From the NCBI GenBank assembly GCA_020073115.1, contig JAIQFU010000057.1, positions 1-42,587 of the forward strand: a stretch of DNA of 42,587 bases. Direction: 5' to 3'. The notes beneath the pieces were generated by a model. That model was given only the letters and a program-made list of their open reading frames with translations. It was not told the DNA's origin and made no database searches. A program made the position numbers and the translations under genes. The stretch comes from Terriglobia bacterium (GTDB lineage Bacteria > Acidobacteriota > Terriglobia > Bryobacterales > Bryobacteraceae). Below, in pieces: positions 33,970 through 41,798 of the stretch. The number at the start of each line of letters is the position of its first letter. The stretch's first letter is position 1.

Positions 33970-35070
33970 ATGCTAGGTTCAGCGCTTCGGGTCACCCCGC
34001 TGAACTCCGTCCATCGCGGCTTGGGAGCCAAAATGGTGGATTTCGGCGGGTGGGACATGCCTGTGCAGTACTCCGGGATCATCGACGAACACCAGACGGT
34101 GCGGACCGCCGTGGGCGTCTTCGATGTGAGCCACATGGGCGAGATCGAGATCCGCGGGCCGGAAGCCGCGAAGCTCGCCAACTTCGCCACCACGAATAAC
34201 ACGGAGAAGCTGAAGGCCGGGCAGGCCCATTACTCCGGGCTGCTCTACGAGCACGGCGGTTTCGTGGACGACATCCTGGTGCACAAGGTGGCGGACCACC
34301 ATTTCTTTCTGTGCGTCAACGCCTCGAACCAGGAGAAGGATTTCGAGCACATCCGCTCCGTCAACCGCTTCGACGCCGCGGTGGAATTCGCCAGCGAACG
34401 GTACGCGCAGATCGCCATTCAGGGGCCGAAAGCGCAGGCGACGCTGCAGAAACTGACGCCGGCCGAGTTGGGCAAGATCCGCTACTACTGGTTCGCCGAC
34501 GGCGAAGTCTGCGGCGTTCGGGCGCGTATCGCGCACACCGGCTACACCGGTGAAGACGGCTTCGAGATCTACATCGCGCCCGCCGAGGCGGAGCGCGTCT
34601 GGGGCGAAGTGATGAAGGCCGGCGCGGAGTTCGGCGCGAAGCCTTGCGGCCTGGGCGCGCGGAACACGCTGCGCCTCGAAGCCAAGATGGCGCTCTACGG
34701 CCACGAGATCGACGCCTCGATTTCGCCGCTCGAAGCCGACCTCGGCTGGATCGTGAAATTCGATAAGGGCGAGTTCGTGGGCCGCGAGGCGCTGCTGAAG
34801 CAGAAGGAAGCGGGCATCCGGCGCAAGCTCGTGGGATTTGAAATGCGCGGCCGCGGCATCGCCCGCGAGGGCTACGAGGTGCGGCTCGACGGCGCGCCGG
34901 CGGGATGGGTCACCAGCGGTTCGCCTTCGCCCACGCTCAACCGGAATATCGGGCTCTGCTATCTGCCGGTGGAGCACGCCATCCCGGGCAAAGCTGTTCA
35001 GGTGGTGGTTCGCAACCAGCCGGTGGATGCGGTCACCGTGGAAACTCCGTTCTACAAACGAGCGAAATAA
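33970..35070 (+). CDS. gcvT: Glycine cleavage system T protein (aminomethyltransferase)
   Basis: The 366-residue protein takes the aminomethyl group from lipoyl-GcvH and forms methylene-tetrahydrofolate and ammonia. Family motifs are VTPLNSVHRGLGAKMVDFGG, VGVFDVSHMGEIEIRG, HYSGLLYEHGGFVDDI, GYTGEDGFEIYI, GLGARNTLRLEAKMALYGHE and VTSGSPSPTLNRNIGL. The Asp in DVSHMGE is the catalytic position. It starts the order gcvT-H-PA-PB. Confidence 0.96.
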   Translation: MLGSALRVTPLNSVHRGLGAKMVDFGGWDMPVQYSGIIDEHQTVRTAVGVFDVSHMGEIEIRGPEAAKLANFATTNNTEKLKAGQAHYSGLLYEHGGFVDDILVHKVADHHFFLCVNASNQEKDFEHIRSVNRFDAAVEFASERYAQIAIQGPKAQATLQKLTPAELGKIRYYWFADGEVCGVRARIAHTGYTGEDGFEIYIAPAEAERVWGEVMKAGAEFGAKPCGLGARNTLRLEAKMALYGHEIDASISPLEADLGWIVKFDKGEFVGREALLKQKEAGIRRKLVGFEMRGRGIAREGYEVRLDGAPAGWVTSGSPSPTLNRNIGLCYLPVEHAIPGKAVQVVVRNQPVDAVTVETPFYKRAK

Positions 35071-35074
35071 GCCA

Positions 35075-35458
35075 ATGTATCCAGAAAATTTCCGATACAC
35101 GAAGGAACACGAATGGGTCCTCGTGGAAGGGGACACAGGAACGGTCGGGATCACCGATCACGCGCAGGAAGAGCTTGGCGATATCGTTTACGTGGATCTG
35201 CCCAAGGTGGGAGCCCACGTGGAGCAGGGCAAGTCGCTCGGCTCGGTGGAGTCGGTGAAGGCCGTCTCGGACGTCTACTCACCGGTCAGCGGCGAGGTGA
35301 CGGAAGCCAACCAGGCGCTGGCCGACGCGCCGGAGACCTTGAACAGCGACCCGCACGGCGCGGGCTGGCTGGTGAAGATCAGGTTGAGCAACGCGGGGGA
35401 AGCGGAGAGCCTCATGTCCGCCGCGGATTACGAAAAATACGTAGGAGCCGAGAAGTAG
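35075..35458 (+). CDS. gcvH: Glycine cleavage system H protein
   Basis: The 127-residue lipoyl carrier begins MYPENFRYTKEHEWV. The lipoylated Lys lies in SVESVKAVSDVYSP, with GITDHAQEELGDIVYVDLP before it and the usual tail LMSAADYEKYV. It shuttles the aminomethyl group between P and T proteins. It starts 4 bases after the gcvT stop. Confidence 0.97.
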   Translation: MYPENFRYTKEHEWVLVEGDTGTVGITDHAQEELGDIVYVDLPKVGAHVEQGKSLGSVESVKAVSDVYSPVSGEVTEANQALADAPETLNSDPHGAGWLVKIRLSNAGEAESLMSAADYEKYVGAEK

Positions 35459-36772
35459 TTGCGTTACCTTCCGAAATCCGATTCCGAACGCCGCGCGATG
35501 ATGGACGCGTGCGGCATCGATTCCCCCGAGGCCCTGTTCGCGCACCTGCCCGAGGCGGCGCGGATGAAGCGCCCGCTGGACCTCGCGCCGGGAATCTCCG
35601 AATACGAGATCGTGGATTACTTCCGGCAGCGGGCGGAGCGGAACGCCAACGGCTACGCTTCGTTCCTGGGCGCCGGGGCGTACAACCACTTCCGGCCCGT
35701 GCTGGTGGACACGGTGGTCTCGCGGGGCGAGTTTCTGACGTCGTACACGCCGTACCAGGCGGAGATCTCGCAGGGCATTCTGACGACGATCTTCGAGTTC
35801 CAGACGATGATGTGCCAGCTCACCGGCATGGATGTGGCCAACGCCTCGATGTACGACGGGTCCACCGCCATGGCGGAGGCCGTTCTGATGGCCGTGCGGG
35901 CCACCGGCAAAGGCCGGGCGCTGGTGGCGCGTTCGGTGCATCCCGAATACCGCGAGGTGTTGCGCACGTACGCGCGCTACCAGGGAATGCCGGTGGAGGA
36001 GTTCGGCTATGTGCCGGAGGCCGGGACCATCGACCTGGAGGATCTCGACCGCAAGCTCGACGGGCTGACGGCGGCGGTGGTGGTGCAGTCGCCCAATTTC
36101 TTCGGCGTGGTGGACCAGGTGAAGACGGCGGCGGAGATCGCCCACCGGCGCGGCGCGCTGCTGGTTGTGGTGTTCACCGAGGCGGTTTCGCTGGGAGTTC
36201 TGGAGCCGCCCGCCGAGGCCGATATCGTAGCGGGCGAGTTGCAGTCGTTCGCCATATCGCCCAGCTACGGCGGACCGTACGCGGGGATCATCGCCGCGCG
36301 CGAGAGACACATGCGGCAGATGCCGGGCCGGCTGGTGGGCCAGACCACGGATTCGCGCGGGAACCGGGCGTTCTGCCTGACGCTTTCGACGCGCGAGCAG
36401 CACATCCGCCGCGAGAAGGCCACCTCCAATATCTGCACCAACCAGGCGCTCATCGCGCTGATGGCGTCGGTCTTCATGACGGTCTACGGGAAACAGGGCC
36501 TTAGGGAACTGGCGGAGCAGAACCTGGCGAAAGCGCACTACCTCGCGGGCAAGCTGAAGCCGCGCTTCTGCGGACGGTTCTTCAACGAGTTCGCCGTCCG
36601 GGTGGAGGGCAGGACTCCCGACGAAGTGAACAAGGCGCTGCTGAAGAAGAAGATCATCGGGGGGCTGCCGTTGTGGCGGTTCTACCCGGAACTGGCGGAT
36701 TGCATCCTCCTTTGCGCGACGGAGATGTCGGGGCGGGCTGCGATGGACAGCGTCGCCGAGGCGTTGGCATGA
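35459..36772 (+). CDS. gcvPA: Glycine dehydrogenase (decarboxylating) subunit 1
   Basis: The 437-residue subunit is the N-terminal half of the split P protein. It has [59 protein letters not shown] and [16 protein letters not shown], and near the end KIIGGLPL. The TTG start at 35459 directly follows the gcvH stop with no gap, and the N-terminus matches the family, so translation is probably coupled. It forms a heterotetramer with GcvPB, which carries the PLP Lys. Confidence 0.95.
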   Translation: MRYLPKSDSERRAMMDACGIDSPEALFAHLPEAARMKRPLDLAPGISEYEIVDYFRQRAERNANGYASFLGAGAYNHFRPVLVDTVVSRGEFLTSYTPYQAEISQGILTTIFEFQTMMCQLTGMDVANASMYDGSTAMAEAVLMAVRATGKGRALVARSVHPEYREVLRTYARYQGMPVEEFGYVPEAGTIDLEDLDRKLDGLTAAVVVQSPNFFGVVDQVKTAAEIAHRRGALLVVVFTEAVSLGVLEPPAEADIVAGELQSFAISPSYGGPYAGIIAARERHMRQMPGRLVGQTTDSRGNRAFCLTLSTREQHIRREKATSNICTNQALIALMASVFMTVYGKQGLRELAEQNLAKAHYLAGKLKPRFCGRFFNEFAVRVEGRTPDEVNKALLKKKIIGGLPLWRFYPELADCILLCATEMSGRAAMDSVAEALA

Positions 36773-36784
36773 GAAAACCAAATG

Positions 36785-36862
36785 GGCCACGGATGAACAC
36801 GGATGAACACGGATAAAACCAATCTTTTTCTTATCCGTGTTCATCCGTGTTCATCCGTGGCC
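36785..36862. repeat. Perfect inverted repeat, family 3, inside the gcv operon
   Basis: The 32-base perfect arms begin GGCCACGGATGAACACGGAT (36785-36816) and end at 36862 (36831-36862), with a 14-base loop AACCAATCTTTTTC. Each arm holds three near-identical CACGGAT units. It sits in the 102-base gap between gcvPA and gcvPB and would form a very stable hairpin 12 bases before the gcvPB start. Confidence 0.9.
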
Positions 36863-36874
36863 AAATAATTCTAC

Positions 36875-38350
36875 GTGATCACCAAAGTCAGAAATCACAT
36901 ATCGCAAAACGAGCCGCTGCTGTTCGAGCGGAGCTCGCCGGGGAAGAAGGCTTACCAGCTTCCGGAGTTGGACGTGCCGGGGGTGGATGCGGGGGAGGCG
37001 CTGGGGGCGGAGAACGTGCGCCCGGAAATCGAGGGCTTTCCCGAGGTGAGCGAGGTGGAGGCCATCCGGCATTACACGCGGCTCTCCACCTGGAACTACG
37101 CCATTGACTACGGCATGTATCCGCTGGGCTCCTGCACCATGAAGTACAACCCGCGGATCAACGAGCTGGTGGCGCGGATCGAAGGGTTGGCCTGGGCGCA
37201 TCCCTACCAGCCGGAGGCGCTGGCGCAGGGTTCCATGGAAGTGATGGCGCGGCTGGAAGCGGCGCTGGCGGAGATCACCGGGATGGACGCGCTGACTCTG
37301 CAGCCCGCCGCCGGCGCGCACGGCGAACTCACAGGCATTCTGCTCATTCGGGCGCTGCTGGAAAAGCGCGGCAACCCGCGCAAGAAGATTCTCATCCCCG
37401 ATTCGGCGCACGGCACGAACCCGGCTTCGGCCGCCATCGCCGGGTACGCGGTGGAGAACGTCAAGTCCACCGAAACCGGCTTGCTGGACGTGTCCGCGCT
37501 GGAACGCATCGTGGATGAGGATGTGGCCGCGCTGATGGTGACCAATCCGAACACCCTGGGGGTCTTCGAAGAGAACATCATCCCGGTGGCGGAAATCCTG
37601 CACGCCAAAGGCGCGCTGCTCTACATGGACGGGGCCAACATGAACGCGCTGGTGGGGATCGCGCGGCCGGGCGATTTCGGCGTGGACGTGCTGCACCTGA
37701 ACCTGCATAAGACGTTTTCGACGCCCCACGGGGGCGGCGGGCCCGGCGCCGGACCGGTGGCGGTCAAGAAGGTCCTGGAGCCGTTCCTCCCGATTCCCCG
37801 CCTGAAACGCTCCGGGAAGAAGCTGACGTTCGACTACAAGCGCAAGGACTCCATCGGGCGCGTGCGCGCGTTCTACGGCAATTTCGGCGTGCTGGTGCGG
37901 GCGCTGGCGTACATCCTGGCGCACGGCGGGCCGGGACTGCGTAATGCCACCGTCGACGCCGTGCTGAACGCCGTGTACATTCGCAAGCAACTCGAGCCGT
38001 ACTTCGACCTCCCGTATGGTTCGCCCAATATGCACGAGGTGGTGTTCAGCGATGAGCGGCAGGCGAAGAACGGCGTGCGCACGGGCGACATCGCCAAGCG
38101 GCTGATCGATTACGGGTTTCACCCGTACACGGTCAGCTTCCCGCTGATCGTGCACGGCGCCCTGATGATCGAACCGACCGAAACCGAAGGCAAGCGCGAA
38201 CTCGACCAGTTCATCGAGGCGATGATCTCGATCGCGAAGGAAGCGGAGTCCGACCCGCAGCTGGTCAAGACCGCGCCGCACAACGCCCGCACCAGCCGCG
38301 TGGACGAAGTGGGCGCCGCGCGCAAGCCGGTCGTACGATGGAAGCCCTAG
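36875..38350 (+). CDS. gcvPB: Glycine dehydrogenase (decarboxylating) subunit 2
   Basis: The 491-residue PLP half of the split P protein decarboxylates glycine and loads the aminomethyl group onto GcvH. Key text: SEVEAIRHYTRLSTWNYAID, YPLGSCTMKYNPRINE, DSAHGTNPASAAIAGY and the Schiff-base Lys in LHLNLHKTFSTPHGGGGPG. The GTG start at 36875 has no clear ribosome binding site and lies just past the long hairpin, so its expression may depend on that structure. It overlaps the next gene by 13 bases. Confidence 0.95.
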   Translation: MITKVRNHISQNEPLLFERSSPGKKAYQLPELDVPGVDAGEALGAENVRPEIEGFPEVSEVEAIRHYTRLSTWNYAIDYGMYPLGSCTMKYNPRINELVARIEGLAWAHPYQPEALAQGSMEVMARLEAALAEITGMDALTLQPAAGAHGELTGILLIRALLEKRGNPRKKILIPDSAHGTNPASAAIAGYAVENVKSTETGLLDVSALERIVDEDVAALMVTNPNTLGVFEENIIPVAEILHAKGALLYMDGANMNALVGIARPGDFGVDVLHLNLHKTFSTPHGGGGPGAGPVAVKKVLEPFLPIPRLKRSGKKLTFDYKRKDSIGRVRAFYGNFGVLVRALAYILAHGGPGLRNATVDAVLNAVYIRKQLEPYFDLPYGSPNMHEVVFSDERQAKNGVRTGDIAKRLIDYGFHPYTVSFPLIVHGALMIEPTETEGKRELDQFIEAMISIAKEAESDPQLVKTAPHNARTSRVDEVGAARKPVVRWKP

Positions 38351-40146
38351 AAGGGGGCCGGGGGCCGGAGGCCGGGGGCCGGGGCAGGGGACTGCTGCTG
38401 GCGCTCGGGGTTGTGCTGCTGATTCGAGTTCCGTTTCTGAATCAGCCGATTCAGGGGGACGACCACACTTACATTTCGGAGGCGGCGCACGCGTTGGTCG
38501 AACCGCTGCATCCGGGGCGCGTCCAGTATGTGTTTCAGGGCGACGTGGTGGACCTGCGCGGTCATCCGCATCCGCCGCTGAACGCCTGGGCGCTGGCCGG
38601 GCTGATCGCGGTGTTCGGGGATGTGAGGGAGATTCCGTTCCATGCGGCGTACCTGGTCTTTTCGCTGATTGCGGCGTGGGCCATGTGGAGACTGGCCTGC
38701 CGGTTTTCGCCGCGGCCGGCGTGGGCCACGCTGCTGTTCGTGGCTGTACCGGCGTTTGTGGTGAACGGGAATTCGCTCGAGGCGGATTTGCCGTTTCTGG
38801 CGTTCTGGATGGCGGGGGTGGGCGCGTTGGCAACCCGCCGCAGGCTGGCAAACTGGCCCACCGCATTGTTCCTGGCGCTCGCGGCTCTGGCGGCTTACCA
38901 GGCGGTGCTGCTCACGCCCATTCTTGGTGTGTACGTGTGGTTGTATCACCGGCGGGATTGGCGCCGGTGGGCGCTGATTCTGGTTCCCCCGGCGACAATT
39001 GCGGCGTGGCAGGGATTTGAGCGCCTCACCACGGGTGCGGTTCCGGCGGGCGTGCTGGCGGGCTACCTCTCCACCTACGGCCTGCAGGCGCTCGGCAGGA
39101 AAGCCGCCAGCGGCGCCATGCTCTTCATCCATAGCTGGTTTATCGTGTTTCCCGCGCTCGTGCCGGGAGCTTTTCTATTGGCGTGGCGCAAGCGGCGGGA
39201 ACCGGACACGCTGTTTCTGCTGGCGTGGATCGGCATCTTCTTCGCGGGGGCGCTGGCCTTCTTCTTCGCCGGGTCGGCGCGGTATCTGCTGCCCATGGCG
39301 GCGCCGGTGGCGATCCTGGCTTCGCGGCTGCGGCCGAAGTGGCTGGCGCTGGGCTTCGGCGCGCAGATGGCGCTGGGACTGGGCCTGGCAGCGGCGAATT
39401 ACCAGCATTGGGATGGCTACCGGAACTTTGCCGAATTGGTGCGCGGCCCCGCGGCTGGCCATCGCGTCTGGGTGAACGGCGAGTGGGGGCTGCGCTACTA
39501 TCTCGAAAAGGACGGCGCGCTGCCGCTGACGAAAACGCAGCCACTGCGGCCGGGCGATATCGTCGTGACCAGCGAACTGGGCCGGAGCGTGGACGTGATG
39601 GCCCCCGGCATCCCGGTGCTCAGGGCGTCGATTCGCCCGCGCATCCCGCTGCGGCTGATCGGGCTGGATTCGCACTCGGGTTATTCCACCGTGAGCCGGG
39701 GGTTCTGGCCGTTCGGCGTTTCCACCGGCATTGTCGACAACCTCTCGGCCGCGATGATCCAGGAGCGTCATCCGACGCTCGAGTACCTGACGCTGAAATC
39801 GCCGGAGGCCCGGGATCAAGTGGTGAGCGGGGTTTTCTCCGACGGCTGGATGTCGAAGAGCGCGATCCTCGCGCTGAAAAACCCCAATTCGCCCGAACAT
39901 CTGCGCGTGCAGTTCTACCTTCCCCCCCAAGCGGCGGCGCGGCATGTCAGCCTGCTGCTCGACGGGCGCGAGGTGGCCGCCCAAAGCTACCCCGGCCCGG
40001 GGTTGTACAAGCTCGATTCGGATCTGGCGTACCGTTCGATTTCGCCGTTCGCAGTGGTGCAGGTGGACGTGGACCGCACGTTCACGCCGCCGGGCGACAA
40101 GCGCCAATTGGGCGTGGTGCTGATGGGGGTGGGCTTCGCGCGTTGA
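38338..40146 (+). CDS. GT39/ArnT-like polytopic membrane glycosyltransferase
   Basis: The 602-residue protein has about 10-12 membrane helices and a C-terminal exported domain. The first loop after helix 1 reads FLNQPIQGDDHTYISEAAHA, the acidic motif that binds lipid-linked sugar donors in the GT39/GT83 (C-type) fold. Later text includes HPHPPLNAWALAGL and FVVNGNSLEADLPFLAFWM. It probably transfers a sugar from a polyprenyl-phosphate donor; the acceptor is unknown. Residues about 5-18 (EGGRGPEAGGRGRG) are translated from a G-rich repeat. The true start may be downstream, such as GTG 38412, though the overlap with gcvPB favours ATG 38338. Confidence 0.8.
   Translation: MEALEGGRGPEAGGRGRGLLLALGVVLLIRVPFLNQPIQGDDHTYISEAAHALVEPLHPGRVQYVFQGDVVDLRGHPHPPLNAWALAGLIAVFGDVREIPFHAAYLVFSLIAAWAMWRLACRFSPRPAWATLLFVAVPAFVVNGNSLEADLPFLAFWMAGVGALATRRRLANWPTALFLALAALAAYQAVLLTPILGVYVWLYHRRDWRRWALILVPPATIAAWQGFERLTTGAVPAGVLAGYLSTYGLQALGRKAASGAMLFIHSWFIVFPALVPGAFLLAWRKRREPDTLFLLAWIGIFFAGALAFFFAGSARYLLPMAAPVAILASRLRPKWLALGFGAQMALGLGLAAANYQHWDGYRNFAELVRGPAAGHRVWVNGEWGLRYYLEKDGALPLTKTQPLRPGDIVVTSELGRSVDVMAPGIPVLRASIRPRIPLRLIGLDSHSGYSTVSRGFWPFGVSTGIVDNLSAAMIQERHPTLEYLTLKSPEARDQVVSGVFSDGWMSKSAILALKNPNSPEHLRVQFYLPPQAAARHVSLLLDGREVAAQSYPGPGLYKLDSDLAYRSISPFAVVQVDVDRTFTPPGDKRQLGVVLMGVGFAR
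38350..38392. repeat. GGGGGCCGG-type short repeat at a gene start
   Basis: Three or four near-copies of GGGGGCCGG occur in tandem just after the gcvPB stop. They are read in frame as Gly/Arg-rich residues at the N-terminus of the glycosyltransferase. Confidence 0.6.
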
Positions 40147-40178
40147 GTAGTATCCTGAAATCTGAGGAGAGAGAAAAC

Positions 40179-40514
40179 ATGGGAAGCTGTGGAGGCGGCG
40201 GGTTCAATCGTATTGAAAACACCATCCCGCCGGGCGCCCGCAAAGTATTCTGCGTGAAATTTCAGCGCGAGATGGAGGGGCTGGACGAAGTGCCGTTCGA
40301 GGGGCACCCACTCGGGCAGAAGATCTACGAGAACGTTTCCAAGGAAGCGTGGAAGATGTGGGTCGAACACATGAAGATGATCATGAATGAATACCGGCTC
40401 AATCTCGGCACCAAGGAAGCGCAGGAATTTCTGATCCAGCAGATGGACAACTACTTTTTCGGCGAAGGCGCGGCGCTCCCGCCGGATTACGTTCCGCCTA
40501 GGGCGAAGGCATGA
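40179..40514 (+). CDS. Fe(2+)-trafficking / oxidative damage protection protein, YggX-like
   Basis: The 111-residue protein contains the full YggX domain from about residue 20: ARKVFCVKFQREMEGLDEVP, IYENVSKEAWKMWVEHMKMI, MNEYRLNLGTKEAQEFL and MDNYFFGEG. The Cys of VFC is the conserved one linked to iron handling and Fe-S protection. It is longer than E. coli YggX (about 90 residues) because of a Gly-rich start (MGSCGGGGFNRIE) with a second Cys. ATG 40179 follows GAGGAGAGAG. Its last 17 bases overlap the end of the opposite ATP-grasp gene. Confidence 0.9.
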   Translation: MGSCGGGGFNRIENTIPPGARKVFCVKFQREMEGLDEVPFEGHPLGQKIYENVSKEAWKMWVEHMKMIMNEYRLNLGTKEAQEFLIQQMDNYFFGEGAALPPDYVPPRAKA

Positions 40515-41796
40515 GGGTATCGAGCGCGGTCGCGATGTGGAAGCGCAGTTCGACATGCGACCGCCGCAAGGCCTGTTCCACGTCGTGCGGCGACTCGCCG
40601 CGCGCGAAGATGAAACCCAGATAACTGGAGCCTTCCGGCAGCGGGATGAGCCGCTGCCCCTGCTTGGCCGTGATGATGACGTCCTCGATGCCGGGGACGG
40701 CGGCGGCGCGGTCGAGGCCGTCCACGGATTCGTAGATTCCGCCCTTGGGGATGGGGATCATCATGACGCCGGAGGGGCCGGTGAGGCGGGCGCGGGAGAC
40801 ATCTTCGCCGAGGGCGTGGCGGAGGATGAGTTCTTCGAGTGGGATCTTCAATTCGGGGACAGGCAACGAAACCCCCAAACTGCGGGGGTTTCGAAGCCAG
40901 TCCCCGAATTGAAGGGCTTTGGCGCAGAGGCCGCCGATAGGGCGCGCGGCGGCATCCAGCATCCAGATGCCTGTGGCGTTCGCGCGCATTTCCAGGTGCG
41001 TGGGGCCGTGGCGCAGGCCGAGGGCGCGGACGGCGCGGGCGGCGGTATCGAGCAGCGCGTCCTGGATTTCGGCCGGTTCGCGCGAGGGCGTTACGTAGAT
41101 CGTCTCCTCGAAAAACGGGCCCTCCAGCGGGTCGGGCTTGTCGAAGATGGCGAGCGGCTGAAGGCGGCCGTCCGTCACCAACCCTTCCACGGCGAACTCC
41201 CGGCCTTCGATGTAGCTCTCCACCTGCACGTAGCGCTCGCGCAGGCGGCGCAGGTCGGGGTTTTTCTCCAGCAGCGCCCGGATGCGCGCGAAGGCAGCGG
41301 CGAACCCCGCTTCGTTGTCGGCGCGAATCACGCCGCGGCTGGCGGAAAGGCCCAACGGCTTCAGCACGCAGGGATAAGGGGCCCGGCGCGCGAGTTCCCT
41401 CGGATCTTCGGAGATGGCGGCGCGGAAGTAAGCGGGCACGGGCAGCCCCGCGGCCTGGTAGAGGCGCCGCGCCAGGTACTTGTCCTGGCAGGCGCGCGCG
41501 GCGGCCGGGGGGTGGAAGGGGACGCCGATCCGCTCCGCGACCTCGGCGGCCAGGATCGCGGGGCGGTCGCCCACGGCGGCGACGCCGTCGAACGGCATTC
41601 CGTCGAACGCCGCTATGGACTTCGGCATGCGCGCGTCGAACTTGACGGCGATGGAGTGGTCGCCCCAGGCGTCGTCCATGCGGTCGCAACGGTCGGAGGC
41701 GAGTTTGACGTCGATGCCCAGGCGGCGGGCGGCGCCGGCGAAGACGCGGATCTGATAGCCCGTGGTGGCGGCGAACAGGAGAAGGCGCTTGGCCAC
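40498..41796 (-). CDS. ATP-grasp ligase/carboxylase-like protein with in-frame palindromic element
   Basis: The 432-residue protein has an N-terminal Rossmann-like domain (AKRLLLFAATTGYQIRVFAG, VAAVGDRPAILAAEVAER). The ATP-grasp fold follows: CQDKYLARRLYQAAGLPVPA, PCVLKPLGLSASRGVIRA, YVQVESYIEGREFAVEG, THLEMRANATGIWMLDAAARPIGG. The C-terminal part has a biotin-carboxylase-like end. The substrate is unknown; the family joins an acid to an amine or carboxylates. Residues 295-317 (LQFGDWLRN...PVPELK) are encoded by a 69-bp palindrome. Skipping them gives the usual GGLCAKAL-...-IPLEELILRHALG join. Start GTG 41796, 2 bases after the holB stop, gives the expected start. Confidence 0.85.
   Translation of the reverse strand: MAKRLLLFAATTGYQIRVFAGAARRLGIDVKLASDRCDRMDDAWGDHSIAVKFDARMPKSIAAFDGMPFDGVAAVGDRPAILAAEVAERIGVPFHPPAAARACQDKYLARRLYQAAGLPVPAYFRAAISEDPRELARRAPYPCVLKPLGLSASRGVIRADNEAGFAAAFARIRALLEKNPDLRRLRERYVQVESYIEGREFAVEGLVTDGRLQPLAIFDKPDPLEGPFFEETIYVTPSREPAEIQDALLDTAARAVRALGLRHGPTHLEMRANATGIWMLDAAARPIGGLCAKALQFGDWLRNPRSLGVSLPVPELKIPLEELILRHALGEDVSRARLTGPSGVMMIPIPKGGIYESVDGLDRAAAVPGIEDVIITAKQGQRLIPLPEGSSYLGFIFARGESPHDVEQALRRSHVELRFHIATALDTLMPSP
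40846..40914. repeat. 69-bp palindromic element inside the ATP-grasp gene, family 1 relative
   Basis: The perfect outer arms are CTTCAATTCGGGGAC (40846-40860) and GTCCCCGAATTGAAG (40900-40914). The perfect inner arms are CGAAACCCCC (40867-40876) and GGGGGTTTCG (40884-40893). The minus-strand word GGGGACTGGCTTCGAA matches the family-1 arm GGGGACTGGCTCGAA. The length is exactly 23 codons, and both ends fall on codon boundaries. Confidence 0.92.
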
Positions 41797-41798
41797 GG

